From the NCBI GenBank assembly GCA_963844695.1, contig CAWJPL010000036.1, positions 90,662-154,661 of the forward strand: a stretch of DNA of 64,000 nucleotides, read 5' to 3'. Origin of the DNA: RYN-230 sp963844695. Its GTDB lineage: Bacteria > Actinomycetota > Actinomycetes > Streptosporangiales > Streptosporangiaceae. Positions 1 through 9,093 of the stretch are shown here, piece after piece; positions within the stretch are counted from its first letter, which is position 1, and each line of letters begins with the position of its first letter. A program made the position numbers and the translations under genes. The notes beneath the pieces are model-generated. The model searched no databases. It saw only the letters and a list, made by a program, of their open reading frames with translations, and was not told the origin of the DNA.

Positions 1-1
1 C

Positions 2-526
2 AAGGGGACCTTCGTAGCCAAGCCCAAGGTCGCTCTGCTGCTCGAGCTGGCCAGCTACACCCAGGGGATGCGGGCGCACGGGCTGCACCCGCAGACCAGG
101 ATCCTGGACACCAGCTACGTGCCCGCCGACGCGCAGCTGTCCGAGCTACTGGCGATCCCGGCGGGCAGCCGGGTGCTGCGCATCCACCGGCTGCGGCTGG
201 CCGACGGCGAACCCATGTCGACGGACACCTCCCACCTGCCTGCCCGCCGGTTCCCGGGACTGCGCCGGAACCTGGACCGCTACGCGTCCTTGTACGAGGC
301 GCTGGCCTCGGCCTACGGGGTCCAGCTCACCGAGGCGGTGGAGACCATCGAGACGGTGCTGGCCGACCCCAAAGACGCCCGGCTGCTCGGGGTGGACGCC
401 GGCCTGCCTCTGCTGCTGCTGTCCCGGCAGGCGTTCGACGCCTCAGCCGAGCCGGTCGAGTGGGCCCAGTCCAAGTACCGGGGCGACCGCTACAAGCTGG
501 TCACCCGGCTTCGCCGGCCCTGCTAG
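2..526 (+). CDS. GntR-family regulator, C-terminal part (UTRA domain), cut by window start
   Basis: The reading frame is already open at base 2, so the gene begins before the window. The first residues (KGTFVAKPKV) look like the end of a GntR winged helix, the wing that follows DNA recognition. The remaining ~155 residues match a UTRA effector-binding domain of the HutC subfamily: RIHRLRLADGEPM strand, a DRYASLYEAL helix, and the terminal FDASAEPVEWAQSKYRGDRY segment. Such proteins repress catabolic or transport genes and release DNA on binding a small molecule. The ligand cannot be inferred here. The stop lies 10 bp from the convergent bioY gene. Confidence 0.85.
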   Translation, partial: KGTFVAKPKVALLLELASYTQGMRAHGLHPQTRILDTSYVPADAQLSELLAIPAGSRVLRIHRLRLADGEPMSTDTSHLPARRFPGLRRNLDRYASLYEALASAYGVQLTEAVETIETVLADPKDARLLGVDAGLPLLLLSRQAFDASAEPVEWAQSKYRGDRYKLVTRLRRPC

Positions 527-536
527 CCCGGCCGGC

Positions 537-1154
537 TCAGCCTGCTTCGCCAGGCGGCGCCGTCCGGTTGCGCCGGTACCCGGTCAGCCACCAGGCCGCG
601 GGCAGCAGGCCCGCGGCGATGGCGGCCTTGAGGGCGTCACCCGCCACGAACGGGGTGAAGCCCTCCGACAGCGCCTGGGACGCATTGAGGTGCAGGTCCA
701 GCGCCAGCCAGGTCACCCCGAACGCGTAGATGACGACCTCGCCTGCCACCATGGCCGGCACCGACCGCAGCACCGAACGGTCCGCGCCGCGCTCGGCCAG
801 GAAGCCGCAGAGGATCGCGGCGGCGATGAAGCCGAGCACGTAACCGAACGAGGCACCCACGTAGCCGCTGGTCTGCCCGGCGAACCAGGGCACCCCGGCC
901 AGCCCGGCCACCGCGTAGAGCAGCAGCGCCGCCCCGGCCCGGCGCCAGCCGAGCGCCGTGCCCGCCAGCAGCACACCCAGGGTCTGCCCGGTGATGGGCA
1001 CGGGGGTGAAGGACAGGTGGATCGAGATCTGGGCGAGCAGCCCGACAAAGCCGGCCGCCCCGACCACCAGGAGTGTGTCCCGGACCAGCGCACCGGGCAG
1101 CAGGTCGGCAAGCACCAGGGGGGATCGCTGGCGCAGCGCGGCCGCATCAGACAT
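537..1154 (-). CDS. bioY: Biotin transporter BioY (ECF transporter substrate-binding subunit)
   Basis: A 205-residue membrane protein with about six hydrophobic segments and the BioY signatures FTPVPITGQTLGVLLAGTAL and GLAGVPWFAG. BioY captures biotin, alone or with the energising subunits EcfT/EcfA, none of which are adjacent here. The ATG at 1154 is preferred over longer in-frame starts: it is preceded by GAGGAGT at a good distance, and BioY proteins are normally about 190-210 residues. The nearby biotin carboxylase and biotin carrier genes at 6.1-7.8 kb are users of biotin. No riboswitch is evident in the 119-bp divergent gap. Confidence 0.9.
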   Translation of the reverse strand: MSDAAALRQRSPLVLADLLPGALVRDTLLVVGAAGFVGLLAQISIHLSFTPVPITGQTLGVLLAGTALGWRRAGAALLLYAVAGLAGVPWFAGQTSGYVGASFGYVLGFIAAAILCGFLAERGADRSVLRSVPAMVAGEVVIYAFGVTWLALDLHLNASQALSEGFTPFVAGDALKAAIAAGLLPAAWWLTGYRRNRTAPPGEAG

Positions 1155-1273
1155 GGGGGGACTCCTCAGGCGGGGAACGTACTGGTAGCCGAGGGGGACG
1201 ATACCAAGATGACCGGTACCGTCCAAGGCACCGGGTGCCGGTAGGCCGTCAGCAGCGGTCACAATGGCGGACT

Positions 1274-1762
1274 ATGCGGGTAAGCGACACGCTCGCCTTC
1301 ACGGCGGGGCACTGGCGTATCGAACGGGTGCTGGCCGACCACCGCTCGGGCACGCAGGGACGGTTCACCGGCCGAGCCACGCTCAGCGAACCGGCGCCCG
1401 CCTCAGCCACGCCCCGCGAACCCCAGCCCGACGATCGCGGGCCGCACGATCCCGGACCGGAACTGTGCTACCTGGAGACCGGCGAACTGCGCTTCGGCAC
1501 GCACACCGGCCCGGCCACCCGCACCCTCCGCTACCAGGGGCGGCCCGACGGCACGGTCGACGTGCGGTTCGCGGACGGTCACCTCTTCTACCGGCTTGAT
1601 CTGCGCTCAGGCCGCTGCGTGGCGGTGCACCAGTGCCGCGCGGACCGCTACGAGATCACCTACCTCGCGCTCAGCGAGAACGCGATGGAGGAGCGCTGGC
1701 AGGTGCAGGGACCGGACAAGGACTACCAGGCCACCGCGACCCTCATCCGCTGGGATCACTGA
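1274..1762 (+). CDS. DUF6314 family protein
   Basis: A 162-residue soluble protein resembling the actinobacterial DUF6314 family: an opening GHWRIERVLADHRSG, a middle LRYQGRPDGTVDVRFADG and an end YLALSENAMEERWQVQGPDK. It is probably a small beta-barrel (lipocalin-like) fold; no reaction is known and none is claimed. There is a 25-residue low-complexity Pro/Arg/Glu segment in the middle. The start chosen is the ATG at 1274, because the open frame upstream overlaps bioY antisense and reads as shadow. It is divergent from bioY and 139 bp upstream of the transporter gene. Confidence 0.7.
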   Translation: MRVSDTLAFTAGHWRIERVLADHRSGTQGRFTGRATLSEPAPASATPREPQPDDRGPHDPGPELCYLETGELRFGTHTGPATRTLRYQGRPDGTVDVRFADGHLFYRLDLRSGRCVAVHQCRADRYEITYLALSENAMEERWQVQGPDKDYQATATLIRWDH

Positions 1763-1901
1763 TCCGCAAACCGTTGCAGCCTGGGACATTTCATCGCACC
1801 ATGGACGTCAACAACGTGGCATTCGTCACGCGCGCGCCGCCCGTCCCGCGCCGTGGCCCGGCGGGAAGGCACGCGACCGACACACCGAGGGAGACGAAGC
1901 G

Positions 1902-3839
1902 ATGACGCACTCCGGCCCCCCAGCCCGGCGCACCGGCGCCTGGATCTTAGTCACGATCCTGCTGTTAGTTGCGGTCCTCGGGACCCTCATCGTCCCGATC
2001 TACGCCCGCAGCGCCCCCAAGCTCGGCAGCTTCCCCTTCTTCTACTGGTACCAGCTGCTCTGGGTGCCAGTCGTCGCGCTGCTGACCACGATCTGCTACC
2101 TGATCACCACGAGGGTGGCGCGCCCGGCGCGTGACCGCCGGGGCGGCTGTAGCCCCGCCCAAGCCGCTCGGCGGCCGCGGGGAGGCGTCGTGACTCACAT
2201 CAACGCGGTCTCGTTCGGCATCCTGATCTTCCTGTTCGCCCTGGTCACGGTGGTCGGGTTCGCCGCGGCCCGGTGGCGCCGGGCCGAGGACGTACTGCAC
2301 CTCAACGAGTGGGGGCTCGGCGGGAGGGGCTTCGGCACCTTTGTCACCTGGTTCTTGCTCGGCGGCGATCTGTATACTGCCTACACATTCATCGCGGTGC
2401 CGGCCCTGGTCTTCGGCACCGGGGCGGCCGGGTTCTTCACCCTGTCCTACACGATCATGGTCTACCCGATCGTGTTCGTGTTCCTGCCCCGGCTGTGGTC
2501 CGTGGCCCGGGTGCATGGCTATATCACCCCGGCAGATTTCATCCACGGTCGGTACGGCTCCCGGGGGCTGTCCCTCGCCGTGGCCTTCACCGGCATCCTG
2601 GCCGTCATGCCCTACATCGCCTTGCAGCTGGTCGGCATCCAGTCCGTGCTGACCGTGATGGGCGTCGGCGGCAGTTCCACCAGCGGGTTCCTGCATGACC
2701 TGCCGCTGATCATCGCCTTCCTCATCCTGGCCGGCTATACGTTCGTCTCCGGACTGCGGGCCCCGGCGCTGATCGCGTTCATCAAGGACACCCTGATCTA
2801 CGTGATGATCATCGTGGCGATCATCTACATCCCGATCCGGGTGGGCGGCTGGGGGCACATCTTCAGCGTCGCCGACACCCACCTCAAGGCGACCAATCCC
2901 AAGACGGGCAAGCCGAACGGCAGCCTGATCCTGGAGCCGGCCGGGTACTGGGCCTACGCCACGCTCGCCCTGGGCTCGGCCCTGGCCCTGTTCATGTACC
3001 CGCACAACATCACGGGCGTATTCGCGGCCAACCGGCGCAACGTGATCCGGCGCAATGTCGCCGCGCTGCCCGCCTACTCGCTGGTGCTCGGCCTGATCGC
3101 GCTGCTCGGCTATATGGCCCTGGCCGCGCCCGGGGTGCCCGCCGAGGTCAAGGCCCATGGCGCGAACGCGCAGCTGGCCGTGCCGTTCCTGTTCCAGTCG
3201 ATCTTCCCGAGCTGGTTCGCGGGCATCGGCTTCTCGGCCATCGTCATCGGCGCGCTCGTCCCGGCGGCCATCATGGCCATCGCCGCCGCGAACCTGTTCG
3301 CCCGCAACATCTGGAAGGAGTACATCCGGCCGAACGCCAGCGACGCGGAGCAGACCAAGGTATCCCAGTGGGCCTCGCTCGTGGTCAAGCTGGGCGCCCT
3401 GCTGTTCGTGATCTTCGTGAACTCGACGTACGCCATCCAGCTCCAGCTGCTGGGCGGTATCTGGATCGTGCAGACGTTCCCGGCCATCGTGGCCGGCCTG
3501 TACACCCGGTGGTTCCACCGCTGGGCGCTGATCATCGGCTGGGCGGTGGCCATGGTGTTCGGCACCATCGCCGCGTACCGGCTGCCGGCCCCAGGCAAGC
3601 CGGGCACGCACTTCGGCGCGTCCACGGACACGGTGCCGGTGATCAACCACACCATCTACATCGGGCTTACCGGGCTGGTCATCAACCTGGTCATCGCGAC
3701 CCTGCTGACCCTGCTGTTCCGGGCGTTCAAGGTGCCGGGCGGGTCGGACGAGACGCGGCCCGAGGAGTACGTGGCCGACCCGGAACCTGCCACCGCGCAG
3801 CCCGTTCCCGTCGGAGCCGGGGCGGCGGGCGCCGGCTGA
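1902..3839 (+). CDS. DUF3311 protein fused in frame to a sodium:solute symporter
   Basis: Residues 1-80 form a small two-helix DUF3311 protein (KLGSFPFFYWYQLLWVPVVA). From residue ~97 the frame continues without a stop into a ~549-residue sodium:solute symporter of the SSS family (GGDLYTAYTFIAVPALVFG; MPYIALQLVGIQ), with about 13 membrane segments. Related actinobacteria usually encode the two as adjacent genes. A GTG at 2190 preceded by GGGGAGG is a strong internal start for the symporter, so both a fusion and a separate symporter could be made. The solute is unknown, probably a carboxylate or similar. An indel in the DUF3311 tail would also explain the lack of a stop, because GTGA at 2190-2193 puts a TGA in another frame. 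Confidence 0.85.
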   Translation: MTHSGPPARRTGAWILVTILLLVAVLGTLIVPIYARSAPKLGSFPFFYWYQLLWVPVVALLTTICYLITTRVARPARDRRGGCSPAQAARRPRGGVVTHINAVSFGILIFLFALVTVVGFAAARWRRAEDVLHLNEWGLGGRGFGTFVTWFLLGGDLYTAYTFIAVPALVFGTGAAGFFTLSYTIMVYPIVFVFLPRLWSVARVHGYITPADFIHGRYGSRGLSLAVAFTGILAVMPYIALQLVGIQSVLTVMGVGGSSTSGFLHDLPLIIAFLILAGYTFVSGLRAPALIAFIKDTLIYVMIIVAIIYIPIRVGGWGHIFSVADTHLKATNPKTGKPNGSLILEPAGYWAYATLALGSALALFMYPHNITGVFAANRRNVIRRNVAALPAYSLVLGLIALLGYMALAAPGVPAEVKAHGANAQLAVPFLFQSIFPSWFAGIGFSAIVIGALVPAAIMAIAAANLFARNIWKEYIRPNASDAEQTKVSQWASLVVKLGALLFVIFVNSTYAIQLQLLGGIWIVQTFPAIVAGLYTRWFHRWALIIGWAVAMVFGTIAAYRLPAPGKPGTHFGASTDTVPVINHTIYIGLTGLVINLVIATLLTLLFRAFKVPGGSDETRPEEYVADPEPATAQPVPVGAGAAGAG

Positions 3840-3920
3840 CGCCGGCCCAGGTGCCGGGCCCGCCGCCCCTCCCGGGCCCGGCACCTGTTTCCGGAAGCTA
3901 CTAGCTGGTAACATCGGCGC

Positions 3921-5746
3921 ATGAGCGAGGGCACGGCACGTGAAGGCACTGCGCACGAAGGCGCTGAGCTTGAGGGACCCGGACGTGAGGTCACCGGGCA
4001 CGGGGGCACGCTGGCGGCGGCGGCCGCCCGGGCCAACGGCGCGGACACCATGTTCACGCTGTCCGGCGGGCACGTGTTCCCGCTGTACGACGCGGCCGTG
4101 CACATGGACCCGCCGATGCGGCTGCTGGACGTGCGGCACGAGCAGACCGCGGTGTTCGCCGCGGAGGCCACCGCCCGGCTGACCCGGCTACCCGGCCTGG
4201 CCGTGCTGACCGCGGGGCCCGGGGTCACCAACGGCGTCAGCGCCATCACCACGGCCCAGTTCAACGGCTCGCCGGTGGTGATCCTCGGCGGCCGGGCCCC
4301 CGACGGGCGTTGGGGCTCCGGCAGCCTGCAGGAGTTCGACCACCCCGAACTGCTCCGGCCCATCACCAAGGCGGCCTGGACCGAGCACGAGACCGCGAAG
4401 GTCGGCGCCGGGGTGGATGAGGCGTTCCGGCTGGCCACCGCGCCGCACCGCGGCCCGGTCTTCGTCGACGTGGCCCTGGAGGCCCTCTTCGGCCCGGCGC
4501 CCCGGGAGCCGGGGCTGGCCGGCAGCTTCGGGCCGGCAGCTTCGGGCCGGGCGGCACACGGGTGCGGGCCGCCCGGCCCGGTTCCTCCGGGCCCGCTAAC
4601 GCTGGGCCGGCTGACCCCGGCCTGGCCAACCCGGCGGCGCCGGGCGACCCCGAGGCGGCCGCGGCCATCGCCAGGCTGATCGCGGCGGCCCAGCGCCCGG
4701 TGCTGGTCCTCGGCTCGGACGTGTGGATGGGCGGCGCGGAGCAGGCCGCCCGGACCGCGGCCGAGGAACTGCGGCTGCCGGTCATCACCAACGGCCAGGG
4801 TCGCGGCATCCTGCCCGGGGGTCATGAGCTGCTGGTCACCCGGGCCCGGTCAGCCGCGTTCCGGGAGGCGGACCTGGTCGTCGTGGTGGGCACGCCGCTT
4901 GACTTCCGGCTCGGCTATGGCGTGTTCGGCGACCAGAATGATCCGCAACGAAGACCAGCAGTGGTCCATGTCGCCGACGCGCCGGGGCAGGTTGCGGCGC
5001 ACTCCCAACTGGCGGCCAGCTACGCCGGCGACCTCGGCGCGTTCTTCGCCGTCCTGGCCGACCCGGCGGCCTGGCCGGCCCGGCCCGCCCGGGCGGTATG
5101 GGAGGAGTCCTGGCTGCCCCGGCTGCAGGAGGCGGCGCGCCAGGCGATAACGGCGGACGGGGCGCTGCTGGCCAGCGAGGCCAGCCCGATCCACCCGATG
5201 CGCATCTACGGCGAGCTGGCCAGGGTGCTGGACGACGACGCCGTGGTGATCGGCGACGGCGGGGACTTCGTGTCCTACGCGGGCAAGTGCATCGAGCCGG
5301 GACGCCCGGGCGGGTGGCTCGACCCGGGCCCGTTCGGCTGCCTGGGCACCGGGCTGGGCTACTCGATCGCGGCCCGGCTGGCCCGTCCCGCGGACCAGGT
5401 CGTGCTGCTGCTCGGGGACGGCGCGGCCGGGTTCTCGCTGATGGACGCGGACACGCTGGTCCGGCACGGGCTGCCGGTCGTGATGGTTTGCGGCAACAAC
5501 GGGATCTGGGGCCTGGAGAAGCACCCCATGCGGGCGATCTACGGCTACGACGTGGCCGCCGACCTGCAGCCGCAGTGCCGGTACGACGAGGTGGTCAGCG
5601 CGCTGGGCGGCGCAGGGGAACTGGTCACCCGGCCAGACGATATCGGCCCCGCGCTGCGCCGGGCCTTCGAGTCCGGGGTGCCTTACCTGGTCAACGTGAT
5701 CACCGACCCCGCGGTCGCCTACCCGAGGGCCACCACCGGCATCTGA
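3921..5746 (+). pseudogene. TPP-dependent acetolactate-synthase-like enzyme, split by a 14-bp duplication
   Basis: The N-terminal half (3921 to ~4530) has the TPP-binding pyrimidine domain with the catalytic Glu in DVRHEQTAVFAAEA. The C-terminal half (~4550-5746) has the central domain and the cofactor domain with GDGAAGF...CGNN, the GDG-(N)N diphosphate motif. The halves lie in different frames. The linker holds two perfect tandem copies of GGCAGCTTCGGGCC (4521-4548); removing one copy restores a single ORF of ~600 residues exactly. So the lesion is a 14-bp replication-slippage duplication, or an assembly error. Substrate is uncertain: acetolactate synthase, oxalyl-CoA decarboxylase and 2-hydroxyacyl-CoA lyase are all in this superfamily. 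A GTG at 4562 could start the C-terminal half alone, but that would lack the catalytic Glu. Confidence 0.85.
4521..4548 (+). repeat. Perfect 14-bp tandem duplication in the TPP-enzyme linker
   Basis: GGCAGCTTCGGGCC occurs twice head to tail, with GGCC also just before the first copy. Fourteen is not a multiple of three, and the shift it produces equals the frame difference between the two halves of the enzyme. Confidence 0.95.
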
Positions 5747-5968
5747 CCGCCCGCCCCATCCCGGCCACCCTCATGCCCGGCCACCTCCATCCCGGCCAGC
5801 GCCCCACCCCGCCAGCCCCACCGGCCCCGGCCCCTCCATCCAGGCCCGAGGATCTCCAGTCGCACCAGCCCCGCCAGTCACACCCCTTGGCACTCTTCAC
5901 GCGGAACTGCGCTCTTGGCCGGGCCGGTTTGTCACGGAGGTTCGGCGCACCACACGGCATGATCACGT

Positions 5969-6026
5969 ATCACGTATCTGGTGCAGTCGCGCCCGATTTG
6001 TCCGGATTAGTGCCCAGATACGTGAT
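5969..6026. repeat. 13-bp inverted repeat in the gap downstream of the TPP enzyme
   Basis: Within the 387-bp gap 5747-6133 the arms ATCACGTATCTGG (5969-5981) and CCAGATACGTGAT (6014-6026) are exact inverse complements separated by 32 bp. A partial direct copy, ATCACGTAT, overlaps the left arm at 5962-5970. The gap lies between convergent genes. The long loop and absence of a U-tract argue against a simple terminator; it could be a repetitive palindromic element or a protein-binding site. The first 150 bp of the gap are C-rich low-complexity sequence with no supported gene. Confidence 0.75.
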
Positions 6027-6133
6027 TGTCCAAATGATCTGAAGTCTGGCCTAGCCGCGATTGGCCGTGGCGGGTCGGCGTGGCGCGAAGGCTGTGGACA
6101 AGGGGCTGGCGCCGGGGGGCGTAAGCGGGGCGG

Positions 6134-6346
6134 TTATTCGATGATCGCGATCAGGTCGCCTTCCTGGACTACGTCGCCTTCGGCCACCGCCAGCTTGGTC
6201 ACCGTGCCAGGCTCCTCGGCCAGTACGGGGATCTCCATCTTCATCGACTCGAGGATGACCAGCGTGGAGCCGTCGGAGACTTCCTCGCCCTCGGCGGTCA
6301 CGACCTTCCACACGTTGGCCACCATCTCCGCGCGGACTTCGGCCAC
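6134..6346 (-). CDS. Biotin carboxyl carrier protein (biotinyl domain)
   Basis: A 70-residue single-domain biotin/lipoyl attachment protein. The motif ESMKMEIPV contains the lysine that is biotinylated; the MKM form is typical of biotin rather than lipoyl carriers. The rest is the usual flattened beta-barrel (GTVTKLAVAEGDVVQEGDLIAIIE). It lies 59 bp downstream of the biotin carboxylase gene on the same strand, so the two probably form part of an acyl-CoA carboxylase; no carboxyltransferase subunit is in view. The ATG at 6346 follows GAGAGGAGC, a good ribosome-binding site. Confidence 0.92.
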   Translation of the reverse strand: MAEVRAEMVANVWKVVTAEGEEVSDGSTLVILESMKMEIPVLAEEPGTVTKLAVAEGDVVQEGDLIAIIE

Positions 6347-6405
6347 TCGCCGCTCCTCTCACTCACCGGGTCGCCTGCCGGCGGCCCCGTCCTCATTGTG
6401 TCAAG

Positions 6406-7791
6406 TCAGGGACGGAGGCGGCTGATCACCAGCGTGTCGTAGCTGCCGTCGCTGAACTCCCCGCTGTCCAGCAGGTCGGCGTGGAACGGCAGGTTCGTCT
6501 TCAGCCCGGTGATCAGGAACGACGCCACCGCCTCCCGGGCCCGGGCCAGCGCCTCGTCCCGGTCCGGGCCCCACACGCACAGCTTGGCCAGCAGCGGATC
6601 GTAGAACGGGGTGACCTGGTTGCCGGCCGTGTATCCCGCGTCGACCCGGACGCCCTGGCCGGCCGGCTCCTCCCAGGCCGTGATCGTGCCCGGGCTGGGC
6701 AGGAACCGGCTCGGGTCCTCGGCGTACACGCGCAGCTCGATCGCATGCCCGGTGGCGGTCACGGCGGCCGGGTCAAAGCTCACGCCGCCGCCGGCGGCGA
6801 TCCGCAGTTGCTGCTCGACCAGGTCAACGCCGGTCACCATCTCGGTGACCGGGTGCTCGACCTGCAGCCGGGTGTTCATCTCCAGGAACGTGAATTCCCC
6901 GGTCCGCGCGTCCACCAGGAACTCCACCGTCCCGGCGCCCTGGTAGCCGACCGTCTCCCCGGCCCGGACCGCGGCCTCGAGCATCCGGGCCCGCAGGCCG
7001 GAGCCGACCCCCGGCGACGGGGTCTCCTCGGCTACCTTCTGATGCCGTCGCTGCACCGAGCAGTCCCGCTCGCCGAGGGCGAGGACCCGGCCGTCGGCCA
7101 GCCCGAGGATCTGCACCTCCACGTGCCGGGCCGGCGCCACGTAGCGTTCCAGCAGGATGGCGGGGCTGCCGAAGAACCGCTCCGCGCGGGAGCGGGCCGT
7201 CTCGAAGGCCGCGGCCAGCTGCTCCGGGCCGGCCGCGGCGCTCATCCCGATCCCGCCGCCGCCCGCCGCGGCTTTCACCATGACCGGATAGCCGATCAGT
7301 GCCGCGGCGGCCAGCGCCGCCTCGAGGTCGCGCACCGGCTCGGTGGTGCCCTCGGCCACCGGCACCCCGGCGGCGGCCATCAGGTTCCGGGCATTGATCT
7401 TGTCGCCCATCTGCTCGATGGCGGACGCCGACGGGCCCACCCAGGTCAGCCCGGCCTCGGTGACCTGCCGGGCGAAACCCGGGTTCTCGGACAGGAAGCC
7501 GTATCCCGGGTGGACGGCGCGGGCTCCGGTGTCCCGGGCCGCGCGCAGGATGGCGGCGGCGTCCAGGTAACTGCGGGCGGGCGGCGGCGGGCCGATCAGT
7601 ACCGCCTCGTCCGCCTCGCGGACGTAGGGCAGCTCCGCGTCGGCCTCGGAGTAGACCGCCACGGCCCGGATGCCCAGCCGCCGCGCGGTGGCGATCACCC
7701 GGCGGGCGATCTCGCCCCGGTTGGCCACCAGCACCGACTCGATCCCCACTGAATCAGGCCCCGCTGGATCGGGTGCGGCGGTATCGGGCAC
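6406..7791 (-). CDS. accC: Biotin carboxylase subunit of an acyl-CoA carboxylase
   Basis: ATP-grasp biotin carboxylase: N-terminal VLVANRGEIARRVI, the glycine-rich ATP lid VKAAAGGGGIGMS, the metal site FLEMNTRLQVEHPVTE and the C-terminal barrel. It uses ATP and bicarbonate to carboxylate biotin on the carrier protein encoded just downstream. About 461 residues from the GTG at 7791. A GTG at 7749 would start closer to the family's usual N-terminus, so the first ~14 residues are uncertain. It follows the HD-domain gene by 9 bp, suggesting co-transcription. It could also be labelled a propionyl-CoA or 3-methylcrotonyl-CoA carboxylase alpha chain; length without an attached carrier domain favours the separate-subunit type. 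Confidence 0.9.
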   Translation of the reverse strand: MPDTAAPDPAGPDSVGIESVLVANRGEIARRVIATARRLGIRAVAVYSEADAELPYVREADEAVLIGPPPPARSYLDAAAILRAARDTGARAVHPGYGFLSENPGFARQVTEAGLTWVGPSASAIEQMGDKINARNLMAAAGVPVAEGTTEPVRDLEAALAAAALIGYPVMVKAAAGGGGIGMSAAAGPEQLAAAFETARSRAERFFGSPAILLERYVAPARHVEVQILGLADGRVLALGERDCSVQRRHQKVAEETPSPGVGSGLRARMLEAAVRAGETVGYQGAGTVEFLVDARTGEFTFLEMNTRLQVEHPVTEMVTGVDLVEQQLRIAAGGGVSFDPAAVTATGHAIELRVYAEDPSRFLPSPGTITAWEEPAGQGVRVDAGYTAGNQVTPFYDPLLAKLCVWGPDRDEALARAREAVASFLITGLKTNLPFHADLLDSGEFSDGSYDTLVISRLRP

Positions 7792-7800
7792 GGCGGCAGC

Positions 7801-9081
7801 CTACAGGTGGCCGGGGTAGTACCGTCCCGTCACCTGGGTGAGTGCCTCAACGACCCGCGGGTCGTATTCCGCCACGGTGTCCAGCCGGAGCCGTTCCAGG
7901 GCGGCCGCTGACCGGTCCCGGTCTGGTGACCCGCCGACCAGGTCGTCAAAGGCGTTGGCGGCCCGGATGATCCGGCTGCCGATCGGCGGACTGGGATCAC
8001 GGCCGCGCCAGGGCTGGCACTGGCGGCGGACGATCTCGGCCACCCCGTCCAGCACGCCGGCCTGCTCGATGACGCTGGCCCCGAGGCCGGCGATGCGTTG
8101 CTGTTCTTCGGGGGAGGCCAGCACGGTCGCGCCGCCCGGGATCGGATCCGCCAGCGACAGCTGGCCGATGTCGTGCATGAGCGCGGCGTACTCCAGTTCC
8201 AGCAGGTCCGGCTCGCTCATCCCGAGCTCGCGGCCGACCGCGACGGCGAGCCTGCCCACCCGGTTGGAGTGGCCGTCCTCGACGTATCCGCCGACCTCGG
8301 TGACCCGGGCCAGCGCACGGACCGTCTGCAGGTACGTGGAACGAATGCCGGCATACCGGCGGAAAGCCGTCTGGGTGACCAGCAGCGGCGCGATGAGCAG
8401 CGCCAGCGCCACCAGTCCCATCGCCTCGGTGGCCAGCGCGATCAGCAGGGCGCAGGCGCCCACCGCCGCGCCCAGCGGCACCTGGATGTGCAGCTCGTCG
8501 GCCAGCGACACGACGAAGCGGGCCCGCAGCGCGTCCGCCCGGATCAGTCCCTTGATCACACATTCCGCGAGCCATCCCGCCACGATCAGCACGGCCATGA
8601 CGGCGAGCCTGAGCCACTCATGACCATCGAAGATGGCCAGGTGGGCGATGGGACGGTAGGCGATGGCCACGAACGCCACGGCCAGCAGCCGGGACGCCAT
8701 CCCGGCCACCCCGGCGGGCCGCCCGGCGGCCAGGTGCGGCAGCGCCCCGACGATCATCCCGACCGCGGTGACCGCGACTACCTGCAGCGCGGGCTGGAGC
8801 GCGGGCTGCGTGCCGACCTGGACCGTGAGCGCGTAGCCGAGCGCCCCGGCACTGCCGATGGGGGCGGCCTCGCGGTCGCCGGGCAGGGACAGCCGGAGCA
8901 GTTCGCCCAGGGCGATCAGGGCCCCGAAGGCCAGCGCGTACCGGGGCTGCACCAGGCCGGCCACGGCGGTCTGCGCCACGGCCGCGACCAGCAGCACGCC
9001 CGCGGCCGCGACCAGCAGCAGCTGCCCGGAGTCGACGGACTGCCAGGTGGGCTGGCGGGCGAGGTGCCGTTGCGTCGTCAC
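7801..9081 (-). CDS. Membrane protein with degenerate HD-GYP domain
   Basis: About 426 residues. The N-terminal ~230 residues hold seven or so hydrophobic helices (LLLVAAAGVLLVAAVAQTAV; MAVLIVAGWLAECV). The C-terminal half is an HD domain: GHSNRVGRLAVAVG then LMHDIGQLS carry the His and the HD pair, but the HHE and GxGYP motifs that define an active HD-GYP cyclic-di-GMP phosphodiesterase are missing, replaced by a short RRQCQPWRGRDPSP stretch. It is therefore probably a non-catalytic sensor or partner. Starts with GTG after GAGGTGAG, 12 bp behind a canonical HD-GYP gene, a likely operon and possible heteromeric pair. Confidence 0.8.
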   Translation of the reverse strand: MTTQRHLARQPTWQSVDSGQLLLVAAAGVLLVAAVAQTAVAGLVQPRYALAFGALIALGELLRLSLPGDREAAPIGSAGALGYALTVQVGTQPALQPALQVVAVTAVGMIVGALPHLAAGRPAGVAGMASRLLAVAFVAIAYRPIAHLAIFDGHEWLRLAVMAVLIVAGWLAECVIKGLIRADALRARFVVSLADELHIQVPLGAAVGACALLIALATEAMGLVALALLIAPLLVTQTAFRRYAGIRSTYLQTVRALARVTEVGGYVEDGHSNRVGRLAVAVGRELGMSEPDLLELEYAALMHDIGQLSLADPIPGGATVLASPEEQQRIAGLGASVIEQAGVLDGVAEIVRRQCQPWRGRDPSPPIGSRIIRAANAFDDLVGGSPDRDRSAAALERLRLDTVAEYDPRVVEALTQVTGRYYPGHL

Positions 9082-9093
9082 CGCGGGCTCACC

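Noticed and set aside
1155..1273. Biotin or other riboswitch upstream of bioY
   Set aside because: The gap is 119 bp and shows no recognisable conserved aptamer; actinobacterial bioY is usually under protein control.
1965..4139. 724-residue open frame on the minus strand opposite the symporter
   Set aside because: High-GC shadow: rich in Asp/Arg/Gly/His with no domain, while the plus strand encodes a clear membrane transporter.
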